A stretch of DNA of 64,000 nucleotides, from positions 186,001 to 250,000 of the forward strand of contig NZ_JAGIOD010000001.1 of assembly GCF_017876545.1 (NCBI RefSeq), in the 5' to 3' direction. The position numbers and the translations under genes are program-made. Of the stretch, positions 25,072 to 33,704 are shown one piece after another. This stretch comes from Brachybacterium sacelli (GTDB taxonomy: Bacteria > Actinomycetota > Actinomycetes > Actinomycetales > Dermabacteraceae). The notes beneath the pieces are model-generated. The model had not been told where the DNA came from, made no database searches, and was given only the letters and a program-made list of their open reading frames with translations. How positions within the stretch are numbered: the first letter of the stretch is position 1; each line of letters starts with the position of its first letter.

Positions 25072-26823
25072 TCACGCAGCGACGCTCCACAGCTGCGTGC
25101 GCACCCGTTCCAGGCCACCGACATGATCCGGCAGCGCGTCGAGCACGTAGGCCTTGTTCAGGTTGGACTCGTGCATCGCATTGCCCTCGCCGTCGTGGAC
25201 CGCCTTCTCGATGCCCGTCATCGCCTCGGGGGTGAACCAGCGCTGCCAGGCGGTCCGATCGTGGATCAGCCGTTCCATGGACCCGGGGGACGTCTGCCAG
25301 GTCCGCACCCCTTGGACGCGGACCGACTTCTTCGAGTCCTCCGGGGTCGCCTTGTAATAGGGGATGTCCTCCCACTGAGGGATGAGGGCCCGTGACATCG
25401 CCTTCTGCATCACCTTGTCGAGGCGCTGCTCAGGGGTCAGGTCGATGCCTGCGCGCACGAAGACAGGGTTCAGCAGCAGCACGAAGGAGGCGGAGTTGAG
25501 CTGTGCGTTGATCCACCGACGGAACTTCGAATGCATCTGGAACACGTTGAGCGCGGTGGCGTCCTCGTGCCCGAGCGAACGCGTGAACGCCTTCTGGTTC
25601 TCGATGAACTGGAGGGTCGAGACCCGGGATTCCGGGGTGTTCACCTTTCCGAGGAAGGCTCGCCCCACCCGGTCGATCGGGTGCTCCATCGCGCGGGCCG
25701 CCTCGAGCATCTTCGGCGTCGAGTAATAGATGCCGTGCATGACCTCGCCGTTCGCGCCACCGATCGTGAGGCCCGACCGAGCAGGAGGTCGCCGGACCGG
25801 CGCCTTCAGGTTCCCCGGGGCGAAGTCGCCGTCCCACATCAGCAGTGCGGCCGCGAGGCGGTCCTCGATCGAGAAGTCCGAGATCCGGCCCGGGTTCGGG
25901 TACGTCACCCGGTGGGTGATGCCGGTCGCCTCGAGGGAGCCGTCCTGGTCGATCGCCGCCAGGAGCGCCTCGGCGACGTCGACCTCACCCTGCAACGTCC
26001 CCATCGTCTGGAGCTTCGCAGGCTTCCCGCCGGCCAGCCATGCCGCGGCCGTCACCCGGGAATCCTGCCCTCCGGAGAGGTGGACCGTCGGCTCCTGCAC
26101 GGCGATCGCGCCGATGTTGGAGGTGAGGACGGCCATCGAGGCGGCGACCGCTTCGAAGTCCGGTTCGCGCTCCCGGTAGGCGTAGAACTCCTCGTCCGTG
26201 GCGTACCGGCGCCAGGAGACCTCGTCGTGGATGCCGACGCCGACCACCTCGGCGGGACCCAGCCGACGCACGTCGCTGATCGTCGAACGGTCCTCGGGCC
26301 AGAACCCGACCTGCGCGAGCAGGTCGGCTCCGTAGACGTCGACCTCCAGGGGCCGTGAGGAGAACAGCGAGACCATCCCGATGTGGTTCCCGACGGCGAC
26401 GAAATCCTCGTTCTGGACGACGTAGGCGCGCCCGAAGCCGAAGACGTCGTTCCAGACCTCGAGACCGCCGTCCCGCCAGAGCGAGGCCCCGAAGTATCCC
26501 GGCTGCACGGTCCGTCGGCCGCGGTCCTCGCGCAAGGCCTCCCGCGCCCACCGCTCCCACCCGTCACGGGGGATCTCCTCGGTGTACGACACGGGAGGCT
26601 GCGAGAGGGAGAGCACGCCGTACTCGTCCGCGAGCCAGGTCGGGACGTTCCAGGCGCCCTCGACCGCGCGCGCGTTGAGCACCGCCCGTCGATCGGTCAC
26701 CTCGACCGCTGCGTTCGTGATGTCGTACGCCTCACCACCGAGCCGGAGTGCCTCGTCCCAGATCCCCGTCAGGAGCCTGCGGCCCCGATCCGAGATCGCA
26801 GCTGCCGCGAGGGTGATGTTCAC
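25072..26823 (-). CDS. asparagine-synthetase-like PP-loop protein (copy 4)
   Basis: 583 residues. The PP-loop reads SGGQDS at residues 250-255. The N-terminal domain keeps the amidotransferase outline (VWNDVFGFGRAYVV, VGNHIGMVSLF) but begins Met-Asn, without the Cys2 nucleophile. It matches copy 3 (14199) in length and in motifs through the whole chain, so these are recent paralogues compared with the shorter copies at 5137 and 8091. The start is GTG 26823. It is the first gene of the minus-strand polysaccharide run, followed 85 bases later by the glycosyltransferase and export genes. Its likely role is ATP-dependent amide formation on a sugar carboxylate; this is inferred from family and setting. 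Confidence 0.77.
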   Translation of the reverse strand: MNITLAAAAISDRGRRLLTGIWDEALRLGGEAYDITNAAVEVTDRRAVLNARAVEGAWNVPTWLADEYGVLSLSQPPVSYTEEIPRDGWERWAREALREDRGRRTVQPGYFGASLWRDGGLEVWNDVFGFGRAYVVQNEDFVAVGNHIGMVSLFSSRPLEVDVYGADLLAQVGFWPEDRSTISDVRRLGPAEVVGVGIHDEVSWRRYATDEEFYAYREREPDFEAVAASMAVLTSNIGAIAVQEPTVHLSGGQDSRVTAAAWLAGGKPAKLQTMGTLQGEVDVAEALLAAIDQDGSLEATGITHRVTYPNPGRISDFSIEDRLAAALLMWDGDFAPGNLKAPVRRPPARSGLTIGGANGEVMHGIYYSTPKMLEAARAMEHPIDRVGRAFLGKVNTPESRVSTLQFIENQKAFTRSLGHEDATALNVFQMHSKFRRWINAQLNSASFVLLLNPVFVRAGIDLTPEQRLDKVMQKAMSRALIPQWEDIPYYKATPEDSKKSVRVQGVRTWQTSPGSMERLIHDRTAWQRWFTPEAMTGIEKAVHDGEGNAMHESNLNKAYVLDALPDHVGGLERVRTQLWSVAA

Positions 26824-26858
26824 GATCGATCTACGCCTTTCGCACGATGTCGGACCCC

Positions 26859-26864
26859 ATTATT
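26859..26864 (-). promoter_or_regulatory. possible -10 box for the minus-strand polysaccharide operon
   Basis: The minus strand reads AATAAT in an otherwise GC-rich 123-base gap, 36 bases before the start of PP-loop copy 4. No good -35 is seen at 16-18 bases. It marks the probable promoter, but only weakly. Confidence 0.28.
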
Positions 26865-26946
26865 CACAGGCTCCGGTCAGGAACGGTGTTCAGTCTGCCT
26901 CACCCGCGGGCTGCGATGAACCACGTGCCCACCGCCGATCCCGATC

Positions 26947-27774
26947 TCAGTGCTCGATCGCGCCCGCGACCCGTTCCCTCAGGTCGATGAACTCCGGCAA
27001 TCGGCGCATCTCCTCGCCGAGGGTGCGGCCGGCCTGCGCGGAGAGCGTGACGTCCTGATCGAGCACCACCCGGCCCGGCCGCGCACTCATCACCAGCACC
27101 CTGTCGCCGAGGAACACGGCCTCGTCCACGTCATGGGTGATGAAGAAGACGGTGCGGTGCTGGCTGCGCTGGAGGTCGAGCAGGTCGGCCTGCAAGCGGG
27201 CGCGGGTGATGGCGTCGAGCGCGCCGAAGGGCTCGTCCATGAGGATCACGTCGGTCTCGTTGGCGAGCACCCGCGCGATCTGCGCACGCTGCTGCATGCC
27301 GCCGGAGAGCTCGTACGGTTTCGAGTCGCCGGAGTCCGCCAGGCCCACCATCTCGAGGTACTCCTGCGCCTTCTGCCTGCGCTGCTTCGTACCGACCTTG
27401 CGGATCCGCATCCCCAGGGCCACGTTCTCGCGCACCGTGTACCAGGGGTAGAGGTTGGGCTGTTGGAACACGACGCCGCGTTCCGCGCCGGGGCCGGTGA
27501 TCTGCGCGTCCCGATATCGCGCCGTACCGCCTGTGGGGTCGAGGAAGCCCGCGATGATCTTCAGCAGCGTGGTCTTCCCGCACCCGGAGGGGCCCACCAC
27601 GCAGACGAACTGTCCCTCGGGGATCTGCAGGTCGGTCTCGGCGAGGGCATGGACCACGTCCCCCGCGTCGGTGATGTAGCGCTGGGAGATGCTCTCGAGG
27701 GAGACGACGGGCGAGCCCGCTCGCTTCCCGACCGTCGGGTCGGGCGCGGGGCCGGTCGCGGAGCTGTCGGTCAC
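26947..27774 (-). CDS. tauB: taurine/sulfonate-type ABC transporter ATPase
   Basis: 275 residues. ATP-hydrolysing subunit of a TauABC/SsuABC-family importer. Walker A is GPSGCGKTT, the signature is LSGGMQQRAQIA, Walker B is VILMDEPFGALD, and the H-loop is FITHDVDEAVFL. The Q-loop stretch VVFQQPNLYPWYTV is typical of nitrate/sulfonate/taurine ATPases. GTG 27774 overlaps the TGA of the binding-protein gene (GTGA). A longer frame upstream lies wholly inside that gene. It is the third gene of the permease-binding protein-ATPase operon. Taurine is the closest guess from the binding protein; another alkanesulfonate is possible. Confidence 0.82.
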   Translation of the reverse strand: MTDSSATGPAPDPTVGKRAGSPVVSLESISQRYITDAGDVVHALAETDLQIPEGQFVCVVGPSGCGKTTLLKIIAGFLDPTGGTARYRDAQITGPGAERGVVFQQPNLYPWYTVRENVALGMRIRKVGTKQRRQKAQEYLEMVGLADSGDSKPYELSGGMQQRAQIARVLANETDVILMDEPFGALDAITRARLQADLLDLQRSQHRTVFFITHDVDEAVFLGDRVLVMSARPGRVVLDQDVTLSAQAGRTLGEEMRRLPEFIDLRERVAGAIEH

Positions 27775-28853
27775 GGGGCGACCTCCTCGATCGTGTCGGC
27801 GTAGGGCATCTTCTCGTACACGGAGTCCTCGGCGAGCGCGTCGATCTCGCGCTGCTGCTCCAGGAACTCCGCGGTGGAGGCGAAGGCCGTCGAGAGCCCG
27901 TCCCCACCGAAGAGCTCGGGCCCGGCCTGCTCCTCCAGGGTGGGGTACTGGTAGCCGTCCAGGAGCTTGGTCGCCTCCTCGGGAGTGATGCCGAGCTGGA
28001 CACCGATGGAGACGGCGGCGAGCTCGGGCTCCTCGTTCATCAGGCGAGTCCCCTCGGCCTGCACCTGGGTCCACATCCGCAGGAAGTCCGGGTTGTCCTC
28101 GATGAAGGTGCTGGTTCCGGCGATCAGGTCGAAGGTGGGAGCGCCCAGGCCCGCGCTGTCCTCGCTGGAGAGGATCGGATGGCCCGTCTCGACCAGTTGC
28201 GTGAGGGTGGGCTCCCACACCCAGGCGGCGTCGATCTCGTCGCGCTGCCAGGCGGCGAGGATCGCATCGGTGGCGAGGTTGATGACGCGCACGTCGGAGG
28301 TCAGCCCCTCCTCCCCCAGCGCCGTCAGCAGCGAGTAGTGCGCGGTGGAGCCGAAGGGGACGGCGATGGTCTTGCCCGACAGATCGGCGAGCGTCTCGAC
28401 CTCGGGGTCCTTGGCGATGAGGGATTCCGCGGCACCGATGACGTCGCTGACCCAGATCACCTTGACGTCCTTGGACAGCGGCGGGGACGCGGATTTCACC
28501 GCGGGGCTCGAGCCCACCTGGGAGATGTCCACGGAGTCGGAGCCGAAGGCCTGGATCACGTCACCCCCGGAGTTCATCTTCATCCAGGTGATGTCCGCGT
28601 TCGGCATGCAGGTCTCGAGCAGCTCGAGGTCCTTGACCACCAGGTCCCCGTTGGGGATGGCCTGCCAGGCGATACGTGCGGTGGAGGTGATGGACGGGTC
28701 GGGCTCGACGGGGCAGGCGACGGAGCCCTCGAAGTTGTCGGGGTGGCTGGTGCGGCCGGACTGCACGCAGCCGCTCAGCGCCATCACCAGCCCGAGGGAG
28801 GCGGCGGCCAGGCGCAGCGTCGCGCTGCGGGGCCGGGTCACGGTGGGGCTCAT
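27771..28853 (-). CDS. tauA: taurine/sulfonate-type substrate-binding lipoprotein
   Basis: 360 residues. The signal peptide ends in the lipobox LSGC with Cys29, so it is anchored to the outer face of the membrane. The segment GDVIQAFGSDSVDISQVGSSPAV is the start of the ligand cleft in TauA-family proteins (only its core GSSPAV is diagnostic), followed by SDVIGAAESLI. These match taurine-binding homologues better than nitrate- or thiamine-precursor-binding ones. It lies 5 bases after the permease and overlaps the ATPase gene by 4. It delivers ligand to the permease. Confidence 0.8.
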   Translation of the reverse strand: MSPTVTRPRSATLRLAAASLGLVMALSGCVQSGRTSHPDNFEGSVACPVEPDPSITSTARIAWQAIPNGDLVVKDLELLETCMPNADITWMKMNSGGDVIQAFGSDSVDISQVGSSPAVKSASPPLSKDVKVIWVSDVIGAAESLIAKDPEVETLADLSGKTIAVPFGSTAHYSLLTALGEEGLTSDVRVINLATDAILAAWQRDEIDAAWVWEPTLTQLVETGHPILSSEDSAGLGAPTFDLIAGTSTFIEDNPDFLRMWTQVQAEGTRLMNEEPELAAVSIGVQLGITPEEATKLLDGYQYPTLEEQAGPELFGGDGLSTAFASTAEFLEQQREIDALAEDSVYEKMPYADTIEEVAP

Positions 28854-28858
28854 GGCTC

Positions 28859-29779
28859 TCAGACCTTTCCGTACCAGGGCGCCAGGCGGCCGCCGATCCA
28901 CCGGATGCAGCCGTCGAGCGCGACGGCCACCAGTCCGATGACGATGATGCAGGCGATCGTGAGGTCCGTGTTCAGCCGGGTGCCGGAGATGTAGGCGAGA
29001 CCGCCGATGCCGGGAATGCCGTTGTTCAGCTCCGCAGCGACCACGGTGGTCCAGGCGAAGCCGATGGCCAGGCGCACGCCCGAGAGGATCGAGGCGGTGG
29101 CGGCGGGCAGCACCACGAAGCGGGCGATCTCCGGTGGGCCCGCACCCATGGAGCGGGCGGCGGAGATGTAGTCCTCGCGCACGCCGCGCACGCCGTCGAT
29201 GGTGGCGATGACGATCGGCGGGAAAGCCGCCAGGAACAGCAGCAGGTACTTGGACATGTCGCCGATCCCGACCCACACGATGATCAGGCCGATGTACCCC
29301 AGCGGCGGCAGGGCGCGCAGGAAGTTGAGGTACGGGGCCAGGGCCGTGTTGGCCGGTTCCCACATGCTCATGAGGGCGCCCAGCAGGATGCCGCAGATCG
29401 CAGCCAGGGCGACGCCCACACCGATGCGCTGCAAGGAAGCGACCAGGTGCTCCCACAGGTAGTAGTTCTGCACGCCGCACACGGTGCGCCCGGTGCCCTC
29501 GTCGATCACGAGGCAGCGGTTCGCGTCGATGAAGGCCCCGAGGACAGCCTGAGGACTGGGCAGGTAGAGCGGGTCCACGAGCTTGATCGCCGTGATCAGC
29601 CACCACAGGGCGAGCACGCCGACCAGCACCCCGCCCTGCAGCAGGCGGTTGCGGAGGCGACGCCGGGAACGACCACGCCGCGCGGCCCTCGCGACCCGAC
29701 GCGAATGCGCTCCGTCGTCGTCGGCCCCGGGGCCCGCGGTGGTCGATGCGGGCCGGGTATCATCCGCGTCAGTGCTCAT
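28859..29779 (-). CDS. tauC: taurine/sulfonate-type ABC transporter permease
   Basis: 306 residues, BPD_transp_1 family, six hydrophobic helices after a ~55-residue polar and Arg-rich N-terminus (RRGRSRRRLRNR). The EAA loop is present as the SAARSMGAGPPEI stretch, which docks to the ATPase. ATG 29779 is selected since GGAAG and GAGAGG lie upstream. The frame to 29923 has no such support. First gene of the operon; it is divergent from the GltS-type symporter gene with 283 bases between them, where promoters for both must lie. Confidence 0.8.
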   Translation of the reverse strand: MSTDADDTRPASTTAGPGADDDGAHSRRVARAARRGRSRRRLRNRLLQGGVLVGVLALWWLITAIKLVDPLYLPSPQAVLGAFIDANRCLVIDEGTGRTVCGVQNYYLWEHLVASLQRIGVGVALAAICGILLGALMSMWEPANTALAPYLNFLRALPPLGYIGLIIVWVGIGDMSKYLLLFLAAFPPIVIATIDGVRGVREDYISAARSMGAGPPEIARFVVLPAATASILSGVRLAIGFAWTTVVAAELNNGIPGIGGLAYISGTRLNTDLTIACIIVIGLVAVALDGCIRWIGGRLAPWYGKV

Positions 29780-30062
29780 GAGCCGCTTCCACTCCCTCTC
29801 CTCTCGCCGATGCGCAGGGTGGACAGTACCGCACCGTTCCGGCCGCCCCCGAGAGGGGTGCAGGCCCCCCGCGAGTGTGCGACACCAGCAGAGGGTTCCG
29901 CGCCCACCAGCGCCGATCGTCACCTGATGTTTCTCTCCCAGAGGGCGGGCAGGTCACGGCGCGGCCCGCTGATGCGGGTACGGTCCCCACGACGACGACC
30001 ACAACGCGCTCCCTCCGACGGCGCCCCTGAGGCGCCCGGGACGGAGCGGCGAGGAGTTCCGC

Positions 30063-31484
30063 GTGTCCGCTCTGTTCGGCCTGTCCCTCATCGGCGCCTT
30101 CTGCCTGCTCGGGATGGTGGTGCGGCGCTGGATCCCCGCCTTCCGCACCAACATGGTCCCCGCCTTCGTGATCGCCGGCTTCCTCGGAGCCATCGCGATG
30201 AATGTGGGCCTCTCGGGCGTGTTCGACGGCGTCGACAGCGCACTGTTCGCCGAGCTCACTGCCGTGCTGTTCACGCTGTCGTTCATCTCCATCGGGCTGA
30301 CCCCGCCGCCGGCGTCCACGAGGACCGATGGCGGGAAGACCCGGAAAGTGCTGCTGCGCGGCGCCTGGGCGATGGGACTGACCTGGACCTTCGTCTTCGC
30401 CGTGCAGGCACTGGTGGGGGTGGCCGTGGTCGCGACCACCGGTCGCTTCGGCGGGATGGACGCCATCTACGGATTCATGGTGCCCTTCGCCTTCGCCCAG
30501 GGCCCCGGGCAGGCCGTCACCTTCGCGGGGATCTTCGAGCAGCAGGGCTGGGCCGGCGCGGTGGACGTCGGCCTCGCGTTCGCCTCCGCCGGCTTCGCCG
30601 CCGCCTTCCTGGTCGGCGTGCCGCTGGCCAAATGGGGCATGAGCAAGGGCCTTGCCACCCACTCGATGGGCATCTCCGACTCCGTGAGCAAGGGCTACTT
30701 CCGCGAGGAGGAGGAGACGGAGTCCATGGGCACCGAGACCACTTTCTCGGGCAACATCGACACCCTCACGTTCCACGCCGCGATGATGGGCGTGGCCTAC
30801 GTGCTCGCGCACGGCCTGGCCTGGATCTTCGGCCATCTCCCCGGGTTCATCGGCGACACCATCAGCGGCATGATGTTCATGAACGGCCTGCTCGCTGCCT
30901 ACTTCCTGCGCTGGGTGCTGCGGAAGATCAAGGTCGAGCACCTGCTGGACCGCCAGATGCAGGCCAAGATCACCGGTCTCACCACCGACTACGTCGTGGT
31001 CGCCTCCTTCATGGCCGTGCAGGCCGCTGTCGTCGCGGCCTGGCTGGTGCCGATCCTGGTCACCGTCGTGCTGGTCACCGCGATCACCGTCGCACTGGTG
31101 TTCGCGATCGGGCAGCGCTACGGCAGCGACCACGACTTCGAGCGCACCATGGGCATGTACGGCACGCTGACCGGCACCACCCCGACCGGGCTCGCACTGG
31201 TGAGGATCCTCGATCCGCGCATGCGCACCACCACCATGGCGGAGATGGGGCTGATGAACCTGCCCGAGATGCTCTACATCCCCGCCATGCTCACGATCTC
31301 CGCCGCCTTCGCGGGCGAGGTGGGGGTCCTGGGTGCCTTCGGCATCATGGCGGCGCTGACTGCTGCGTACTTCGTGATCATGCTGATCACCCGCTGCTTC
31401 GGGAGGCGGACCTGGACGCTGGGAGGCACCGTCGCCGAGCCCACCGAGAGCATCCCCACCCCGGCGACGACCGCGGCGGAGTGA
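30063..31484 (+). CDS. GltS-family sodium/glutamate-type symporter
   Basis: 473 residues with about ten to eleven membrane segments. The FAFAQGPGQAVTFA stretch near residue 145 is the conserved GltS loop thought to face the substrate. The family takes up glutamate or a related dicarboxylate with sodium. The GTG start has GAGGAG 8 bases before it. It is followed 96 bases later by a YtcJ-like amidohydrolase on the same strand, so the transporter may bring in a substrate or product of that hydrolase. Specificity is not deducible. Confidence 0.78.
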   Translation: MSALFGLSLIGAFCLLGMVVRRWIPAFRTNMVPAFVIAGFLGAIAMNVGLSGVFDGVDSALFAELTAVLFTLSFISIGLTPPPASTRTDGGKTRKVLLRGAWAMGLTWTFVFAVQALVGVAVVATTGRFGGMDAIYGFMVPFAFAQGPGQAVTFAGIFEQQGWAGAVDVGLAFASAGFAAAFLVGVPLAKWGMSKGLATHSMGISDSVSKGYFREEEETESMGTETTFSGNIDTLTFHAAMMGVAYVLAHGLAWIFGHLPGFIGDTISGMMFMNGLLAAYFLRWVLRKIKVEHLLDRQMQAKITGLTTDYVVVASFMAVQAAVVAAWLVPILVTVVLVTAITVALVFAIGQRYGSDHDFERTMGMYGTLTGTTPTGLALVRILDPRMRTTTMAEMGLMNLPEMLYIPAMLTISAAFAGEVGVLGAFGIMAALTAAYFVIMLITRCFGRRTWTLGGTVAEPTESIPTPATTAAE

Positions 31485-31580
31485 CCGCCGGGTCACGCGC
31501 CCTCCGGGCTCCCGCAGCTCGTGTCCCGAGCCGACCGACGAACCCAACCTCCTGCACCGACTCGACGAAGGAACCCCACC

Positions 31581-33209
31581 GTGGAGAGGCTCTACCATTC
31601 CGGCCGCATCCTGACGATGGCCGACCAGGACGACGCCCCTGAAGCCGTGCTCGTCCGGGACGGGCTCATCGCGTTCGTCGGCGACCTCGAGCCGGCACGT
31701 GCGCAGCTCGCGGCCGACGCCGCGGAGGTGGACCTGGCCGGCCGCACCCTCATGCCCTCGTTCATCGACTCCCACGGGCACCTGCTGCAGCACGGGGCGC
31801 TCATGGCGCTGGTCGACCTCGAGCACGCCACCTCGATCGCCGAGATCATCGTCGCCTTCCGTGAACGCCTCGCCCAGCGCGACCCGAGGGATGCCTCCCC
31901 GCTGATCGGGGCGAAGTACGACCCGAACCTACTGGCCGAGGGCCGTCACCCCACCCGCTACGACCTCGATGAGATCTCCCCCGAGATCCCGGTGTTCGCG
32001 CTGCACCGCAGCATGCACGTCGCGGTCGGGAACTCCGTGCTGGTCGAGGGTGCGGGACTCACCGCAGCGACTCCCGATCCCGAAGGCGGGCGTTTCGGTC
32101 GCACGGCCGATGGGACCCCGGACGGTTACGTCGAGGAGCATCCGGCCATGGCCGCGTTCATGCCCGTCCTGGATCCCGAGGGGGTCGGCGGCCTGCTTCC
32201 CGGCGGCGCGGCCGACCCCACGCGGGCGGTGCAGCTGGCGGCGGAGGACTACCTGCGCCACGGCATCACCACCGCCCAGGAGGGCGCGGCCGACCCCACC
32301 ACCGTGGACGGCCTGGTGGCAGCCGCCCGGGCCGGAGACGTCGCGCTCGACGTGGTGGTCTATCCCCTCGTCCAGACCGGCACCAGCGTCTACGACGCCC
32401 ATCCCGACTTCGCCGGCGACTACGTCGGCCGGTTGCGGCTGGGCGGCTACAAGATGATCCTCGACGGGTCACCTCAGGCCCGGTCGGCCTGGATGAGCGA
32501 GCCGTATGCGCCGGTCGTGGGCGACGAGGACCCCGGCTGCGCCTACCCGATCCACACCCCCGAAGAGGTCGAGGAGTTCACGCGCGCGGTCGCCGCCCAG
32601 GGACGCCAGCTGATCGTGCACTGCAACGGGGACGCGGCCGCCGAGCTGTGGGTCACCACAACCGAGCGCGTCGGCGCGGAGCACTCCGCGCTGCTCGAGG
32701 CGCGGCCGGTGATGATCCATGCCCAGACCGTGCGCGATGATCAGCTCGAGCGCATGGCGCCGCTGGGGATGATCGCCTCGATCTTCTCGGGGCACACCTG
32801 GTTCTGGGGCGACGTGCATCTGCGCAACTTCGGACCGGCCCGTGGCCGCCGCGTCTCCCCTGCCCGGTCCGCCCTGGACCGTGGAGTGCGCGTCACCATG
32901 CACCAGGATTCCCCCGTCACTCCCCCGGACATGCTCCTGACGATCTGGGCGGCCGTGAACCGCATCAGCCGTGCCGGCCGGCCCGTCGGCCTCGAACAGC
33001 GCATCTCCACCTGGGAGGCCCTGCGCGCCGTCACCACCGAGGCCGCCTTCCAGTACGGCGAGGAGGACTCCAAAGGGCTGCTCCGAGAGGGCATGCGTGC
33101 GGACCTGGTGATCCTCTCCGCCGACCCGCTGGCCACGGCGCCGCAGGAGCTGCGGGACCTCGAGGTGCTCGCGACCATCAAGGACGGGGAGGTCGTGTAC
33201 GAGCACTGA
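31581..33209 (+). CDS. YtcJ-like metal-dependent amidohydrolase
   Basis: 542 residues, amidohydrolase superfamily (Amidohydro_3). The N-terminal small beta domain (LYHSGRILTM) leads to the first metal motif, seen as FIDSHGHLLQHG near residue 62. Later conserved points are GYKMILDGSPQ, the metal ligand HCNGDAA, HAQTVRDDQ and the final aspartate region VTMHQDSPVTPP. The C-terminal domain ends DLVILSADPLA. Family members hydrolyse amide or imine bonds in small molecules. GTG 31581 follows AAGGA at suitable distance. It probably shares a transcript with the symporter upstream. It converges with arr with 15 bases between stops. Confidence 0.8.
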   Translation: MERLYHSGRILTMADQDDAPEAVLVRDGLIAFVGDLEPARAQLAADAAEVDLAGRTLMPSFIDSHGHLLQHGALMALVDLEHATSIAEIIVAFRERLAQRDPRDASPLIGAKYDPNLLAEGRHPTRYDLDEISPEIPVFALHRSMHVAVGNSVLVEGAGLTAATPDPEGGRFGRTADGTPDGYVEEHPAMAAFMPVLDPEGVGGLLPGGAADPTRAVQLAAEDYLRHGITTAQEGAADPTTVDGLVAAARAGDVALDVVVYPLVQTGTSVYDAHPDFAGDYVGRLRLGGYKMILDGSPQARSAWMSEPYAPVVGDEDPGCAYPIHTPEEVEEFTRAVAAQGRQLIVHCNGDAAAELWVTTTERVGAEHSALLEARPVMIHAQTVRDDQLERMAPLGMIASIFSGHTWFWGDVHLRNFGPARGRRVSPARSALDRGVRVTMHQDSPVTPPDMLLTIWAAVNRISRAGRPVGLEQRISTWEALRAVTTEAAFQYGEEDSKGLLREGMRADLVILSADPLATAPQELRDLEVLATIKDGEVVYEH

Positions 33210-33228
33210 CCCGCTCAGCGCGGATCAG
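33206..33228. terminator. hairpin spanning the convergent stops of the amidohydrolase and arr
   Basis: CTGA-C-CCGC and GCGG-A-TCAG pair around a 5-base loop (TCAGC), with a single C/A mismatch. The hairpin includes both stop codons. No T-run follows, but the position fits a bidirectional terminator. Confidence 0.4.
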
Positions 33229-33650
33229 TCGATGATCACGTCCTCGCCCTTCCGCCGCAGCTCGGCGAGGCCCTCCTGCATCGCCGCCACGCTCTCCGGG
33301 CTGTGGCGGGGCCAGTCCTCGAGCTCCCGGACCACCCGGACGGGCTCCCGGGTGCGGTAGGAGCGGGTGGGATTGCCCGGGAACCGCTTGTCGGTGACGT
33401 TCGGATCGTCCTCGAGCTCTCCCGTCGGCTCCACCACGTAGATGCGCGGCTCGCCGTCGCCGTGCGCGAGCTGGGCGCCCCAGGCCGCGGCGTGCAGGGT
33501 CTCGGTGACGTAGACGTGGCTCAGCGCCGTGTCCTCGCGGTAGTTCGAGGGCCGCTCAGGGGTGAGCAGGTCCCCGGGCCGCAGCACGGCCGTGGTGCCG
33601 TGGAGGTGGACCCCCTCGGCGAAGACCTCGAAGGGTGCGGGTTCGGTCAT
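33225..33650 (-). CDS. arr: rifampin ADP-ribosyltransferase
   Basis: 141 residues, the usual Arr length. It transfers ADP-ribose from NAD+ to the C23 hydroxyl of rifampin and inactivates the drug. His17 (in LHGT), Tyr47 (in VYVT) and Asp82 (in EDDPN) sit exactly two residues before the catalytic His19, Tyr49 and Asp84 of mycobacterial Arr. The signature TDKRFPGNPTRSYR is intact. ATG 33650 has AGGAAG upstream. It follows the SSS symporter by 54 bases on the same strand and may be read from the symporter promoter. I saw no rifamycin-responsive palindrome in the gap. All visible active-site residues are present, so resistance is expected if it is expressed. Confidence 0.92.
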   Translation of the reverse strand: MTEPAPFEVFAEGVHLHGTTAVLRPGDLLTPERPSNYREDTALSHVYVTETLHAAAWGAQLAHGDGEPRIYVVEPTGELEDDPNVTDKRFPGNPTRSYRTREPVRVVRELEDWPRHSPESVAAMQEGLAELRRKGEDVIID

Positions 33651-33704
33651 CGCGCTCTCTCTTCCTGTGCCTGCTCTCCGGTGCCTGCCGACCCAGCGTC
33701 CCGC

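Noticed and set aside
29769..31826. Antisense frame over the GltS-type symporter, rich in His and Asp
   Set aside because: No domain pattern; the sense frame has membrane helices and the GltS loop.
33651..33704. Looked for a rifamycin-type palindrome upstream of arr
   Set aside because: The 54-base gap shows only the AGGAAG ribosome site and no inverted repeat like that at helR.
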